From assembly GCF_019711515.1 (NCBI RefSeq), contig NZ_JAIGNO010000004.1:1-64000 (forward strand): DNA of 64,000 nt, in the 5' to 3' direction. Of the stretch, positions 6,481 to 15,548 are shown one piece after another. A program made the translations under genes and the position numbers. Each line of letters begins with the position of its first letter. Within the stretch, counting starts at the first letter, position 1. The notes beneath the pieces are model-generated. The model ran no database searches and had not been told where the DNA came from. It saw only the letters and a program-made list of their open reading frames with translations. Source of the DNA: Qipengyuania qiaonensis (GTDB lineage: Bacteria; Pseudomonadota; Alphaproteobacteria; Sphingomonadales; Sphingomonadaceae).

Positions 6481-7226
6481 GCGAAATTCCTCCTGATATC
6501 GGCGTCCTTGCCCACTTCGGGGCTGGGGAAGGCCGTCTTCGAATGAGTCAGGCCGAGCCCGATAAGCAGTTCGAGCTGCTTGTAGGCGACCTGTCCGGGA
6601 TTGAGGACGGGGATGGGCAACTCGCTCGCCAGATAGGCGGCGGACTGGTGCATGGTGGTCGATCCTAGCACGATAACGTCGGCACCGTCCTCCTCGATCG
6701 CCCTCGTCGCCTCGGCCTTCAGCTTGCCGAAGATCACCTCCTCCTTGCCCGCAAGCAGTGCGGTGACGTCGGGTCGCGTGTCGATCGAGCGCAGCGAAGC
6801 GACCCGGTCCCAGAAGCCATATTCGGTCAGTGTCTTCTCGTAGAGCGGGAACCATTCGGGCCACATGGTGAGGACGGTAAACTTCTTGCCCAGCATCATA
6901 GCGGTGCAGAAGCTCGCCTCGCCGGGACCGACCACAGGGATCGAGAGGCGCGAGCGCAGGGCGCGTAGTCCGCTGTCGGACACGGTGTCGATCAGCACCC
7001 CGGCATAGCCTTGGTCTTCGGCGTCTATGCCAGCCTGGAACACGGTCCAGTCCATCAGCAGCATGTCGTGGTAGCTGTCGCCGAGCGCTGCGCCCCAGCC
7101 GACCGCGGCGAATTCGGGCTTGAAGCGGGGGGCGACAAACGTGTCCGGCAACTGCTCGGCCCGCGCGGCCACCCCGGCCTCGTCCATCGGGATCGGGACG
7201 ATCACCTTTATGCGCTTGTCGGTCAT
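6477..7226 (-). CDS. Asp/Glu/hydantoin racemase-superfamily protein lacking both catalytic cysteines
   Basis: A 249-residue protein with the two-lobed fold pattern of aspartate/glutamate racemases and maleate isomerases. Conserved landmarks are GVLIDTVSDSGLRALRSRL, IPVVGPGEASFCTAMMLGKK, FTVLT, and DVIVLGSTTMHQSAAYLA followed by IPVLNP. In hydantoin racemases the catalytic cysteines sit in IAC.GDPG and LGCAGM. The matching positions here are T81 and S189, so cofactor-independent two-cysteine racemisation is not expected. Neighbours are hydantoinase and amidase genes transcribed divergently. It could be an isomerase with a changed mechanism or a ligand-handling protein. The ATG overlaps the receptor stop by 1 base. 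Confidence 0.75.
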   Translation of the reverse strand: MTDKRIKVIVPIPMDEAGVAARAEQLPDTFVAPRFKPEFAAVGWGAALGDSYHDMLLMDWTVFQAGIDAEDQGYAGVLIDTVSDSGLRALRSRLSIPVVGPGEASFCTAMMLGKKFTVLTMWPEWFPLYEKTLTEYGFWDRVASLRSIDTRPDVTALLAGKEEVIFGKLKAEATRAIEEDGADVIVLGSTTMHQSAAYLASELPIPVLNPGQVAYKQLELLIGLGLTHSKTAFPSPEVGKDADIRRNFA

Positions 7227-9742
7227 CAGAACTTGTATCCCACTTCGACCCCGATTAGTCGCCGTGCGCCGGGCGAGATGAAAGAGCCGCCGAATTCGAT
7301 CGCGGGGATCACCTCGGCGAGATACTTCTCGTCGAACACGTTCTCTGCGAACACGAAGGCGCTAAGGTTGCCGAATTCCAATCCGGCCCGCGCGTTGAGC
7401 ACACCATAAGTATCGCGTTGCGCCACGTCGAAACGCCCGTTGCCGACGAAGCCGGGGAGAGCTAGCGCCGAGATAGGCAGCAGGCCTGAGAACAGCGTCG
7501 GTCGTTCCTGGTCCTGGACCGTGTGGAACCAGGTTGGGCCCGTCAGTCGGTAATCCCAGCGCATGATGAAATTGATGTCGCTGGCGATCGGCGTATCGAT
7601 CTCGGTCCCGAGATTGAGCGTCCAGTCGGCGGTATAGGGTGACTTGTTTCCTACCGTATAGGGACGCGACGCATTAGCCTTGATCTCGCTGTCGGTGACG
7701 TTGAAGGCACCATAGAACTTCCATCCGTCGACCACTTCGGCGCTGAGGTTGAGTTCCACACCCTTCACCTCAACTTCGTCAATGTTCGAGACTACGCGCA
7801 ACAAGCCGAAGGGACCGACGAAGAACTCGAAGAACTGCATGTCGTCGATCTCGGTATAATAGCCCGCCAGATCGAATGTCAGTGCGCCATCTAGCAAAGT
7901 TCCCTTGATCCCCGCTTCAAAGGCACTTGACCTCTCTTTTCGGTATTGGTCTTCGATGGTGACGCCGGCACCGATGAACTGATTGAAGTTCTGATCGATG
8001 ATCGTCGCCGAGCCCTGATTGTTGAAGCCGCCGGATTTGAAGCCGATGCCCCAATTGGCATAGATGTTCAGATCGGGAGTAGGCCGCCAGCTCAGGCTGA
8101 CCTTGGGCTGGAGCTGTTTGAAGGTCGCGTCCTTCGGGCTGAGCGCGCCGAAAGTCTGCCCCGGATTGATCGGGCCTCCGGTAAAGGGATCGGTTGCGGT
8201 CGGTACAAGCGAGGTCGTAGATCGGTCTTCGATATCGTAGCGCAACGCCAAGCCGACGTCGAATTGTGGGCTGACCTGGTAATCGATAGAGCCGAAGGCG
8301 GCATAGACATTGGTCTTGAAAGCGTCGTTCAGCAATAGTGAGGTTGGGTTGGCGGTGTTCGGTCCGTTGTAGAGGCTCTCGATAACCCCTGTGCCGGTAT
8401 CTGCGCCAAGACTCACGCCGACTTCTCGGTCGATATTCAGATAATAGGCGCCGATCTGCCAGTTGAAGGGCCCACTGCTGTCGGAGGCCAGTCGGATCTC
8501 GGCACTGATATCACTTTGGTTACGCGTCTGGTACTGCGTGCCGTCGCAGGTCGTCGGGCTATATGGTCCGAAGGTCGAACCGTTGGCGGGCGCGAAGATG
8601 AAAGGAACGGGAATCTGGCCGATGAAACCGGGTTGATTGACCGGAAAGCCGGTAAGCGCCGCGGTGGAAGCAAAACAGGCACCAACCGCATCCGCACCGG
8701 CAGGATCCGCAGCAGCGATATAGCGCGCGAAATCGGCGGATGTGCCGTCGGCTACGAGGCTCTGGTCGACGTCGGAATAAAGCGCCCAGGCGGTGAGTAG
8801 GAGATTGTTGCCGAAGCGATGCTCGATCTTGGCCGAGACGTCGAAACTGTCCTGCTCGTTGGTCGGACGGATGTTGCTGTAATAACCGAACGGGTGCGTA
8901 TTGACGTCTTCATAGAAAGCCGGGTTCACCGCAGCGAAATTGGGCAAGTGAAAAGCCGCGTTGAAATTGATCGAGGCGCCGCGGAGCTGGGCGTAACGTG
9001 CCTTGACGTCCAGTTCCGTGTCCGTGCCGAGTTGGGCTACAACGCGACCGTCGACCGACCAGACTTCCTGATCGTCAACAACCTTCTCGTTGTTCAGGAA
9101 GGTGTTCCGGTAGAAACCGTCGGTGGTCCGATAATATCCGGAAAGCACGAAGCCGAGGCTTTCGGAGATCGGACCCGCGATATGGGCGGTGCCTTCGAAG
9201 GTGTTCTCATTCGCATAGGACGCCTTCATCGCGCCTTCGAACGCGTCACCGGGCTTGAGCGTCTGCAATACGATCGCGCCTGCGGCGGCGTTTCGGCCGT
9301 AAAGCGCTCCCTGCGGACCCTTGAGAATCTCAACCTGCCTCAAGGTCCCCTGAGGCTGGTTGAGCTGGGCGGTGTTTGTTTTGAGGATACCGTCGACCAC
9401 TAACGCGACGGAGCTTTCCGCGTCGCGCGCACCGTTGATGCCCCGTATGTTGACCTGCGTGTCGCCGGCTTCTGCCGTGCCGGTAACTATCGTCACGCCT
9501 GGGGTGAGCTGCGCGAAGTCGTCCGCGCTGTCTGCGCCTGTCTTGTCGATGGCATCGGCTGTTAGCACAGATACCGAAGCGGGTACGTCCTGTAAACGTT
9601 CGGACTGGCGGCGGGCGGTGACGATGATCACTTCGTCGGTCGGTGCGGCCTCAGCTTCGCCGGTTTCTTGTGCCACGGCGGGCGCGGCGATGAACGGACC
9701 TATAGCGATGGTGGCAAGCAGTAGCGTCTTGAACGGGCGCAT
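7226..9742 (-). CDS. TonB-dependent outer-membrane receptor
   Basis: 838 residues: signal peptide (ending APAVAQ), TonB box (DEVIIVTARR), plug domain (LQDVPASVSVLTADAIDKTG, INIRG-type VNIRGINGARDAESSVALVV, GPQGALYGRNAAAGAIVL) and a 22-strand barrel ending with the typical aromatic terminus (GARRLIGVEVGYKF). There is no STN domain, so it only transports. It heads a unit with the racemase-superfamily and SnoaL-like genes, divergent from a GntR regulator and catabolic operon, and probably imports the substrate of that pathway. The start codon lies 114 bases from the gntR start, with a palindromic operator between. Confidence 0.95.
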   Translation of the reverse strand: MRPFKTLLLATIAIGPFIAAPAVAQETGEAEAAPTDEVIIVTARRQSERLQDVPASVSVLTADAIDKTGADSADDFAQLTPGVTIVTGTAEAGDTQVNIRGINGARDAESSVALVVDGILKTNTAQLNQPQGTLRQVEILKGPQGALYGRNAAAGAIVLQTLKPGDAFEGAMKASYANENTFEGTAHIAGPISESLGFVLSGYYRTTDGFYRNTFLNNEKVVDDQEVWSVDGRVVAQLGTDTELDVKARYAQLRGASINFNAAFHLPNFAAVNPAFYEDVNTHPFGYYSNIRPTNEQDSFDVSAKIEHRFGNNLLLTAWALYSDVDQSLVADGTSADFARYIAAADPAGADAVGACFASTAALTGFPVNQPGFIGQIPVPFIFAPANGSTFGPYSPTTCDGTQYQTRNQSDISAEIRLASDSSGPFNWQIGAYYLNIDREVGVSLGADTGTGVIESLYNGPNTANPTSLLLNDAFKTNVYAAFGSIDYQVSPQFDVGLALRYDIEDRSTTSLVPTATDPFTGGPINPGQTFGALSPKDATFKQLQPKVSLSWRPTPDLNIYANWGIGFKSGGFNNQGSATIIDQNFNQFIGAGVTIEDQYRKERSSAFEAGIKGTLLDGALTFDLAGYYTEIDDMQFFEFFVGPFGLLRVVSNIDEVEVKGVELNLSAEVVDGWKFYGAFNVTDSEIKANASRPYTVGNKSPYTADWTLNLGTEIDTPIASDINFIMRWDYRLTGPTWFHTVQDQERPTLFSGLLPISALALPGFVGNGRFDVAQRDTYGVLNARAGLEFGNLSAFVFAENVFDEKYLAEVIPAIEFGGSFISPGARRLIGVEVGYKF

Positions 9743-9814
9743 ACGGAACCCTCCCCGGATTGCCGACCCCGTCCCTCACGGGGCTGGAATTGAGACTTGC
9801 GACTCGGGTTCCAT

Positions 9815-9826
9815 ATTGTATACAAT
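9815..9826. promoter_or_regulatory. Palindromic operator ATTGTATACAAT in the divergent promoter
   Basis: A perfect 12-base palindrome lies 72 bases upstream of the receptor start and 31 bases upstream of the gntR start. TTGTATACAA-type dyads are typical sites for GntR regulators with an FCD ligand domain, and such a regulator is encoded next to it. It is probably the autoregulatory and divergon-controlling operator. A second TGTATACA copy lies at 10547. Confidence 0.7.
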
Positions 9827-9856
9827 TCGAGTCGGTCAAGTCGTCAGGAGAGAGAA

Positions 9857-10537
9857 ATGTCTCGCGCATCGGATCGCGCATACGGCACCATCCGAGAGAT
9901 GATCATGTCGGGTGAATTCGCGCCGGGCGACGCGTTGGGCGAAGAGGCGCTCGCGGAGCGGTGCGGCGTGTCGCGTACGCCGGTTCGCGACGCGCTACGG
10001 CGGCTCGAGGCGGATATGCTTATCACGCGCACCGGCACGCAACGCAGCTTCGTTGCCGACTGGTCGCTCGACGACATCGCCGACGTGTTCGAACTGCGCG
10101 CCATGCTCGAAGGTTATGCTGCGCAGCGTGCCGCTGAGCGTATGGATGACGATACGCTCAAGGCTTTGCGGGCCTGTAATGCAGAGCTGCGCAAGGCGGT
10201 TTCGACGAGCCCGCCGAACGTCGACCTGTTTCTTGAGCGCAATCGCGAATTTCACGCTCTGATTCTCGAATCCGCGGCCTCGCGGAAGCTGGTCGCACTG
10301 CTCGCTTCAGTGATTGAGCAGCCAGTGGTTTGGCGTACTGCACATCACTACGGAGAAGAGGAGTTGCGTCGTTCCTGCAGCGAGCACGACGAGGTGCTGG
10401 CAGCCTTCGCGCGGCGCGATGGCGATTGGGCGGAAGCGATCATGTCGAGCCATATCCGCCGCGCCTTCCATGCCTATGCCGATGCTCACCGCGGCCTTAC
10501 GGCGATCGATAAGTCCGGTAGGATGCGCATGGCATGA
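9857..10537 (+). CDS. GntR-family regulator with FCD ligand-binding domain
   Basis: 226 residues from the ATG at 9857, preceded by a CAGGAGAGAG ribosome site; an earlier in-frame start at 9797 lies in the promoter. The winged-helix domain is clear (YGTIREMIMSGEFAPGDALG, EEALAERCGVSRTPVRDALR, RRLEADMLI). The all-helical FCD domain follows (VFELRAMLEGYAAQRAAERM, FHALILESA, SEHDEVLAAFARRDGDWAEA), with candidate metal-binding histidines at FH, EHD and HIRRAFHAY. It overlaps the lyase gene by 4 bases and is thus the first gene of the catabolic operon. It probably represses both arms of the divergon until an acidic pathway metabolite binds. Confidence 0.92.
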   Translation: MSRASDRAYGTIREMIMSGEFAPGDALGEEALAERCGVSRTPVRDALRRLEADMLITRTGTQRSFVADWSLDDIADVFELRAMLEGYAAQRAAERMDDDTLKALRACNAELRKAVSTSPPNVDLFLERNREFHALILESAASRKLVALLASVIEQPVVWRTAHHYGEEELRRSCSEHDEVLAAFARRDGDWAEAIMSSHIRRAFHAYADAHRGLTAIDKSGRMRMA

Positions 10538-11478
10538 GCATGGAAATGTATACAGATCATATCGAGATGGTCGAAGTGAGCCCCCGCGACGGGCTGCAAA
10601 ACGAACGCGCAATTGTGTCAACATGGCAAAAGCTGACGCTGATCGAGCGAGCCATCGCGGCCGGCTCGCGGCGGATTGAGGTGACCAGCTTCGTCAATCC
10701 GAAAGCCGTCCCGCAAATGGCCGATGCAGAAGAGGTCTGCGCCGGCCTGCCGGAGCGTGACGATGTGACCTTTATCGGCCTTGTGATGAATCTGCGCGGG
10801 GCCGAACGGGCTATCGCGACCGGAAGGATCGATCAGCTTGGCGCGGTGGCGGTCAGTACCGACCGTTTCGCAATGGCTAATCAGGGGCAGACCAGCGATG
10901 GCTCGGTCGAGGCCTGCCGCGATATCATCGCCCGCGCACGCGAGGCCGGGCTCACAGCACAGGCGACCATCGCCGCCAGTTTCGGCTGCCCCTTCGAAGG
11001 CGAAGTGCCAGAGGACCGGGTAATTGCCATGGCCAGCTCCATCGCCGAGGCCGGGCCGGTCGAGATCGCGCTTGCCGACACCATCGGCGTCGGCGATCCG
11101 GCGCATGTTGCTCGCCTGGTGGAGAAAGTGGGCTGCGCCGTCGACCCGCTGCCGGTGCGCGTCCATTTTCACAACACCCGCGGGACGGGCCTCGCCAATG
11201 TCTGGGCCGCGGTCGAGGCGGGCGCGACAATCGTGGACGCTTCGATCGGCGGGCTCGGCGGGTGCCCCTTCGCACCGTGCGCGGCGGGCAATGTGGCGAC
11301 GGAGGACGTGGTCTACATGCTCGAACGGGCCGGGATCGCCACCGGGCTCGGCCTCGGTGCGCTGATCGAAGCAAACCGCTGGCTCGCCGGCGTGATGAAC
11401 AAGCCACTGCCTTCGATGGTAGGCAGAGCGGGCGGCTTTCCGCGGCCCGAACAGGAACGAGAAAAGGAAACGGCCTGA
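10534..11478 (+). CDS. Hydroxymethylglutaryl-CoA lyase-family protein
   Basis: 314 residues. It shows the HMGL-like TIM barrel of acyl-CoA lyases: VEVSPRDGLQNE with R18/D19 for substrate and metal, FVNPKAVPQMADAEEV, VHFHNTRGTGLANV with metal histidines, and the signature GLGGCPFAPCAAGN then VATEDVVYML with the loop cysteine. Members cleave 3-hydroxy-3-methyl acyl-CoAs such as HMG-CoA or citramalyl-CoA into acetyl-CoA plus a keto acid. In a peripheral pathway with a class III CoA-transferase it probably performs the final carbon-carbon cleavage. The substrate is not determined. It overlaps gntR by 4 bases and the next gene by 1. Confidence 0.88.
   Translation: MSMEMYTDHIEMVEVSPRDGLQNERAIVSTWQKLTLIERAIAAGSRRIEVTSFVNPKAVPQMADAEEVCAGLPERDDVTFIGLVMNLRGAERAIATGRIDQLGAVAVSTDRFAMANQGQTSDGSVEACRDIIARAREAGLTAQATIAASFGCPFEGEVPEDRVIAMASSIAEAGPVEIALADTIGVGDPAHVARLVEKVGCAVDPLPVRVHFHNTRGTGLANVWAAVEAGATIVDASIGGLGGCPFAPCAAGNVATEDVVYMLERAGIATGLGLGALIEANRWLAGVMNKPLPSMVGRAGGFPRPEQEREKETA
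10547..10554. promoter_or_regulatory. Second TGTATACA site at the start of the lyase gene
   Basis: TGTATACA recurs 13 bases inside the lyase coding region, matching the core of the divergent-promoter palindrome. It could be an auxiliary binding site for the GntR regulator or a chance octamer. Position relative to the gene start favours the first reading slightly. Confidence 0.35.
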
Positions 11479-13526
11479 TGCGTTACCGGCTTGGAGTCGA
11501 TGTCGGCGGCACTTTCACCGATCTGCTGCTTTTCGACAATGAAACCGGCAATTTCTGGCGGCACAAGACGCCCTCGACCCCGGCCGACAGTTCGGAAGGC
11601 ATCCTCACCGGGGTCACCGCGATCACCGGCGAGGCGGAGGTCGATCCGGACGCGATCGAGTTCTTTCTTCACGGCACGACCGTCGCCACCAATGCAGTGC
11701 TGGAGGGGAAGGGCGCGCGCGTCGGGCTGATCACCACCGAGGGCTATCGCGACATCATGCAGATCGCGCGCAGTTTCGTGCCGGGCGGGCTCGCCGCCTG
11801 GATCGTCTGGCCCAAGCCGCAGCCGCTCGCCGCGCTGGAGGACACGGTGACGGTCAAGGGCCGCATGGACGCCGACGGCAAGGAAGTGCGCCCGCTCGAC
11901 GAGACGGAGGTGCGCGAGAAGCTCACCCGGCTTCGCGACGCCGGGGTCGAGGCAATCACCGTCAGCCTGATCAACGCCTATGTCGACGGCAGCCACGAGC
12001 AGCGCATCGGCGAAATCGCGCATGAGATATTGCAGGACGTGCCCGTGTCGCTCAGCCACGAAGTGCTGCCCGAGATGCAGGAATACGAGCGCACGCTCTC
12101 GACTGTCGCCAATGCATCGGTCCGTCCGGTTGTGGGCAAATATGTCTCGAACCTGCGCGCCAAGCTTCACGATGCCGGAGTGAAGGGCAAGCTCTCGCTG
12201 CTGCGTTCCGACGGCGGGCTGATGAGCAGCCAGAAGGCCGAAGAGCATCCGGTCAATATCCTCATGTCCGGTCCGGCAGGCGGGGTCACCGGTGCGCTGT
12301 GGGTGGCGAAGAATGCCGGGTTCGACAATATCCTCACGCTCGATGTCGGCGGCACCTCGACCGATGTGGCGCTGATCGAGAATTGCGAGCCGCGCCGGGT
12401 GCGCACCACGGATGTCGGGCATCTGTCGGTGCGCGCCTCCTCGCTCGACGTGAAGACGGTTGGTGCGGGCGGCGGCTCGATCACCTATGTGCCCGAATTG
12501 ACCAAGGCGTTGCGCGTCGGTCCGCAATCGGCGGGCGCGGTGCCGGGGCCAGTGGCATACGGGAAAGGCGGGACCGAGCCGACCGTGACCGATGCCAATG
12601 TGGTGCTCGGCTATCTGCCAGAAGATTTGCTTGGCGGCTCCTTCAAGCTCGACCGTGAGGGGGCCAAGAAGGCGGTGCAGACCATCGCTGACGCGCTCGG
12701 CATTCCGCTGATGGATGCGGCGCGCGGGATCATCGATATCGTCAACGAGAATATGTTCGGGGCCCTACGCATGATCTCGGTCCAGCAGGGCTACGACCCG
12801 CGCCACTTCGCGCTGATGGGTTTTGGCGGGGCCGGGCCGCTGCATGTCAACGCGGTGGCGAAGCTGATGGGGAGCTGGCCCGCGATCTCGCCCGTCTCGC
12901 CCGGCGTGCTCTGTGCGCTCGGCGATGCGACCACCCGCATGCGCACCGAAACCGCGCGCAGTTTCAGCCGTCTTGCGACCGAGACCGATGTCGAAGAACT
13001 GGTCGCGGTGCTCGACGAGATGGCGAAGCAGACCCGCGCCGAGCTGACCAATGACGGCATTCTCGAAAGCCAGGTGACGAGCGAATTCGAAGTCGACGTC
13101 CGCTATGCCGGTCAGGCCTTTGAAGTCCCGCTCACCATCGATCAGGCGATTTTGCGCGATCAGGGCATCGCCGGCATCCTCGAACGCTTCGACGAGGAGC
13201 ACCGGCGGCTGTTCACTTTCAACATGGACACGCCGCACGAGATCGTGAATTTGCGCGCCGTCGCGCTGGGCGAAGCGCCGAGCCTGCCCGCCGCCGAGCT
13301 GGAGAAAGGCAACGGCGATCCCTCCGCCGCGAAGATCCGCGATCATACATTGTGGATGGGCGGGAGTGAGCAGGCGGCGGTGATCTACGACCGCTCGCGC
13401 TTGAAGCAGGGCGACACCATCCCCGGGCCCGCCATCGTCACCGAAATGGACTCGACCACGCTGATCGAGAGCGGCTGCTTGGCGCGGGTCGATGCGGTGG
13501 GCAATATATTGATCGAGCCCGAATGA
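11478..13526 (+). CDS. hyuA: Hydantoinase/oxoprolinase subunit A (HyuA-type)
   Basis: 682 residues from the ATG overlapping the lyase stop. The N-terminal Hydant_A_N segment starts with the ATP-site motif LGVDVGGTFTDLLLFD. The second phosphate motif is ILTLDVGGTSTDVALI, and FLHGTTVATNAVLEGKGARV is also conserved. The C-terminal part has the family signature GFGGAGPLHV. HyuA and HyuB form an ATP-dependent amidohydrolase opening hydantoins, 5-oxoproline or lactams. Subunit A binds ATP. Subunit B is encoded 126 bases downstream. The ring that is opened cannot be told from sequence. Confidence 0.93.
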   Translation: MRYRLGVDVGGTFTDLLLFDNETGNFWRHKTPSTPADSSEGILTGVTAITGEAEVDPDAIEFFLHGTTVATNAVLEGKGARVGLITTEGYRDIMQIARSFVPGGLAAWIVWPKPQPLAALEDTVTVKGRMDADGKEVRPLDETEVREKLTRLRDAGVEAITVSLINAYVDGSHEQRIGEIAHEILQDVPVSLSHEVLPEMQEYERTLSTVANASVRPVVGKYVSNLRAKLHDAGVKGKLSLLRSDGGLMSSQKAEEHPVNILMSGPAGGVTGALWVAKNAGFDNILTLDVGGTSTDVALIENCEPRRVRTTDVGHLSVRASSLDVKTVGAGGGSITYVPELTKALRVGPQSAGAVPGPVAYGKGGTEPTVTDANVVLGYLPEDLLGGSFKLDREGAKKAVQTIADALGIPLMDAARGIIDIVNENMFGALRMISVQQGYDPRHFALMGFGGAGPLHVNAVAKLMGSWPAISPVSPGVLCALGDATTRMRTETARSFSRLATETDVEELVAVLDEMAKQTRAELTNDGILESQVTSEFEVDVRYAGQAFEVPLTIDQAILRDQGIAGILERFDEEHRRLFTFNMDTPHEIVNLRAVALGEAPSLPAAELEKGNGDPSAAKIRDHTLWMGGSEQAAVIYDRSRLKQGDTIPGPAIVTEMDSTTLIESGCLARVDAVGNILIEPE

Positions 13527-13550
13527 TGACCGACACCCACCCCCTTCTCG

Positions 13551-13623
13551 TCACCCCCGCGGAGGCGGGGGGGCAGCGCGGCGCCACTGTTGCCGGCACC
13601 TGGATTCCCGCCTTCGCGGGAAT
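13551..13623. repeat. Intergenic palindromic repeat (RHSREGGNP class) between hyuA and hyuB
   Basis: Two hairpins lie in the 126-base gap: CCCCCGC-GGAG-GCGGGGG (13554-13571) and ATTCCCGC-CTTC-GCGGGAAT (13604-13623). The second one, read on the minus strand, translates as RHSREGGNPG, the tell-tale peptide of a dispersed repeat common in proteobacterial genomes. It interrupts an otherwise overlapping operon and may lower or stabilise the downstream message. Confidence 0.75.
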
Positions 13624-13652
13624 GACGAATTCGGAATGTCAGGAGTAGACTG

Positions 13653-15548
13653 ATGCCCGCCCAGATCGTCCAGCAGAACACCACCCCCTTCGACACGGTC
13701 GCCATCGACCCGGTCACGCTCGACATTATCGAGAATGCGCTGCGCAATGCCCGGATCGAGATGGACGCGACGCTGGTGCGCACCGCCATGTCGCCCGGCA
13801 TCCGCGAGCAGGGCGATGCCTTCCCCCTGATCGCCGATCCCGATGGCAAGATGATCGTCGGGCAGTTCGGCAGCTTCATCGACGGCTTCCTCAAGGGCTT
13901 CGACGGCACGATCGAGGACGGGGACATGATCTTCCTATCCGATCCATACAGCTGCGAAGGCGCGATCAGCCATTCGAACGACTGGCTGGTGCTGCTGCCG
14001 GTCTACAAGGACGGGCGCCTGCTCGCCTGGACCGCAATGTTCGGGCACCAGAGCGATATCGGCGGCAAGGTGGTCGGCTCGATGCCGATCGACGCCAAAT
14101 CGATCTTCGAGGAAGGCGTGCGCATCCCGCCTGTGAAGATCTGGCGCAAGGGCGAATACAACGACGATCTGATGAAGCTGGTGATGCACCAGACGCGCAA
14201 GCCCGACTGGTGCCAAGCCGACCTCAACGCGCTGATCGCCTCCTGCCGCGTCGCCGCCAATCGCGTGATCGAAATGGCCGAGCGCTTCGGCGACGATGTC
14301 TATGTGTCGGCCACCAAGGAACTGCTCGCCCGCAACCACCGCGCGATGAAGGCGCTGATCGCCATGGCTGTGGCCGAGGAGCCGGTGAGCTTCGAGGATT
14401 ATGTCTGCGACGACGGGCTCGGCTACGGCCCTTACAAGATCAAATGCACCATGTGGCGCGAGGGCGACAAGGTCGTGCTTGACTTCGACGGCACCGACCC
14501 GCAGAGCGCCGCCTCGATCAACTTCTATCTCAACGAGAACATGTTCAAGATGTTCTTCGGCATCTACATGATCATGGTCTTCGACCCGCAGATCCTGTTC
14601 AACGACGGGTTCTACGATCTGATCGAAGTGCGCATCCCCGAAGGCTCGCTGCTCAAGCCGCAGTTTCCGGCTGCGCTGTCGGGCCGCACCCATGCGCTGG
14701 GACGGATTTTCGATATCCTTGGCGGGCTGCTGGGCCAGAAGACCCCGGAATTTCTCAACGCCGCCGGGTTCAGCTCGTCGCCGCATCTGTTCTATTCCGG
14801 GTGGGACAACCGAGAGGGGCGAGAAGGGGAGTGGTTTCAGCTCTTCCAGATCGGCTTCGGCGGCATTCCGGGCCGGCCGCTGGGCGACGGGCCGGACGGG
14901 CATTCGCTGTGGCCGGGCTTCACCAACGTCCCCAACGAGTTTCTCGAGCGCTACTTCCCGATGCGGATCGAGCGCTATGAGACCGAACCCGACAGCGGCG
15001 GGGCGGGGCTGCATCGTGGCGGCAATGGCATCCACATGACCTATCGCTTCCTTGCCGATGGGCAGATCGGCATCCATGACGACCGCTGGTTCGTGCCGCC
15101 CTGGGGGGTCAATGGCGGCCTGCCGGGTAAGCGCGCGCGCAAATTGCTGGAGCGCGCCGATGGCACGACCGAGATTGTCGGCAACAAGGTCGACGATATC
15201 GAGGTGAAGGCGGGCGATCAGCTCCACTACATCACCTGGGGCGGAGGCGGTTGGGGCGATCCGTTCGAACGCGATCCGGCGCTCGTCGGCAAGGAGATCC
15301 GGCAGGGTCTGGTGACAGCCGAAGGCGCGCGTCACTATGGCGTGGTGGCTGACGAAGCCGGAGCGGTCGACGAGAGTGAGACCGCCAGGCTGCGCGACGA
15401 ATTGCGCGCCGCGCGCAAGGAGAGCAAGCTGTTCGACTACGGCCCCTCGATCGAGGAGCTGCGCGCCAATTGCGAGGCCGAGACTGGCCTGCCTGCCCCG
15501 ATCCAGCCCGAATGGCATCACCACCAGACCGCGGAGGCCGCGGAGTGA
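13653..15548 (+). CDS. hyuB: Hydantoinase/oxoprolinase subunit B (HyuB-type)
   Basis: 631 residues. The Hydantoinase_B domain begins DPVTLDIIENALRNARIEMD and continues with IREQGDAFPLIADPDGKMIV, FLSDPYSCEGAISHSNDW, a metal-binding stretch with histidines (AMFGHQSDIGGKVVGSM) and a C-terminal GGGGWGDPFERDP. It is the catalytic partner of HyuA. The C-terminal tail is acidic and charged and ends HHHQTAEAAE. Its stop overlaps the GTG of the CoA-transferase gene (GTGA). A GGAG ribosome site precedes the start. Substrates known in the family include hydantoin, N-methylhydantoin, 5-oxoproline and caprolactam; none can be preferred here from sequence alone. Confidence 0.93.
   Translation: MPAQIVQQNTTPFDTVAIDPVTLDIIENALRNARIEMDATLVRTAMSPGIREQGDAFPLIADPDGKMIVGQFGSFIDGFLKGFDGTIEDGDMIFLSDPYSCEGAISHSNDWLVLLPVYKDGRLLAWTAMFGHQSDIGGKVVGSMPIDAKSIFEEGVRIPPVKIWRKGEYNDDLMKLVMHQTRKPDWCQADLNALIASCRVAANRVIEMAERFGDDVYVSATKELLARNHRAMKALIAMAVAEEPVSFEDYVCDDGLGYGPYKIKCTMWREGDKVVLDFDGTDPQSAASINFYLNENMFKMFFGIYMIMVFDPQILFNDGFYDLIEVRIPEGSLLKPQFPAALSGRTHALGRIFDILGGLLGQKTPEFLNAAGFSSSPHLFYSGWDNREGREGEWFQLFQIGFGGIPGRPLGDGPDGHSLWPGFTNVPNEFLERYFPMRIERYETEPDSGGAGLHRGGNGIHMTYRFLADGQIGIHDDRWFVPPWGVNGGLPGKRARKLLERADGTTEIVGNKVDDIEVKAGDQLHYITWGGGGWGDPFERDPALVGKEIRQGLVTAEGARHYGVVADEAGAVDESETARLRDELRAARKESKLFDYGPSIEELRANCEAETGLPAPIQPEWHHHQTAEAAE

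Noticed and set aside
11313..12527. A 404-codon minus-strand frame opposite hyuA.
   Set aside because: Antisense to the ATP-binding half of hyuA, His/Arg-rich, no family features.
13385..13927. A 180-codon minus-strand frame containing RHSREGGNPG.
   Set aside because: This peptide is the translation of a dispersed palindromic repeat, not a protein motif.
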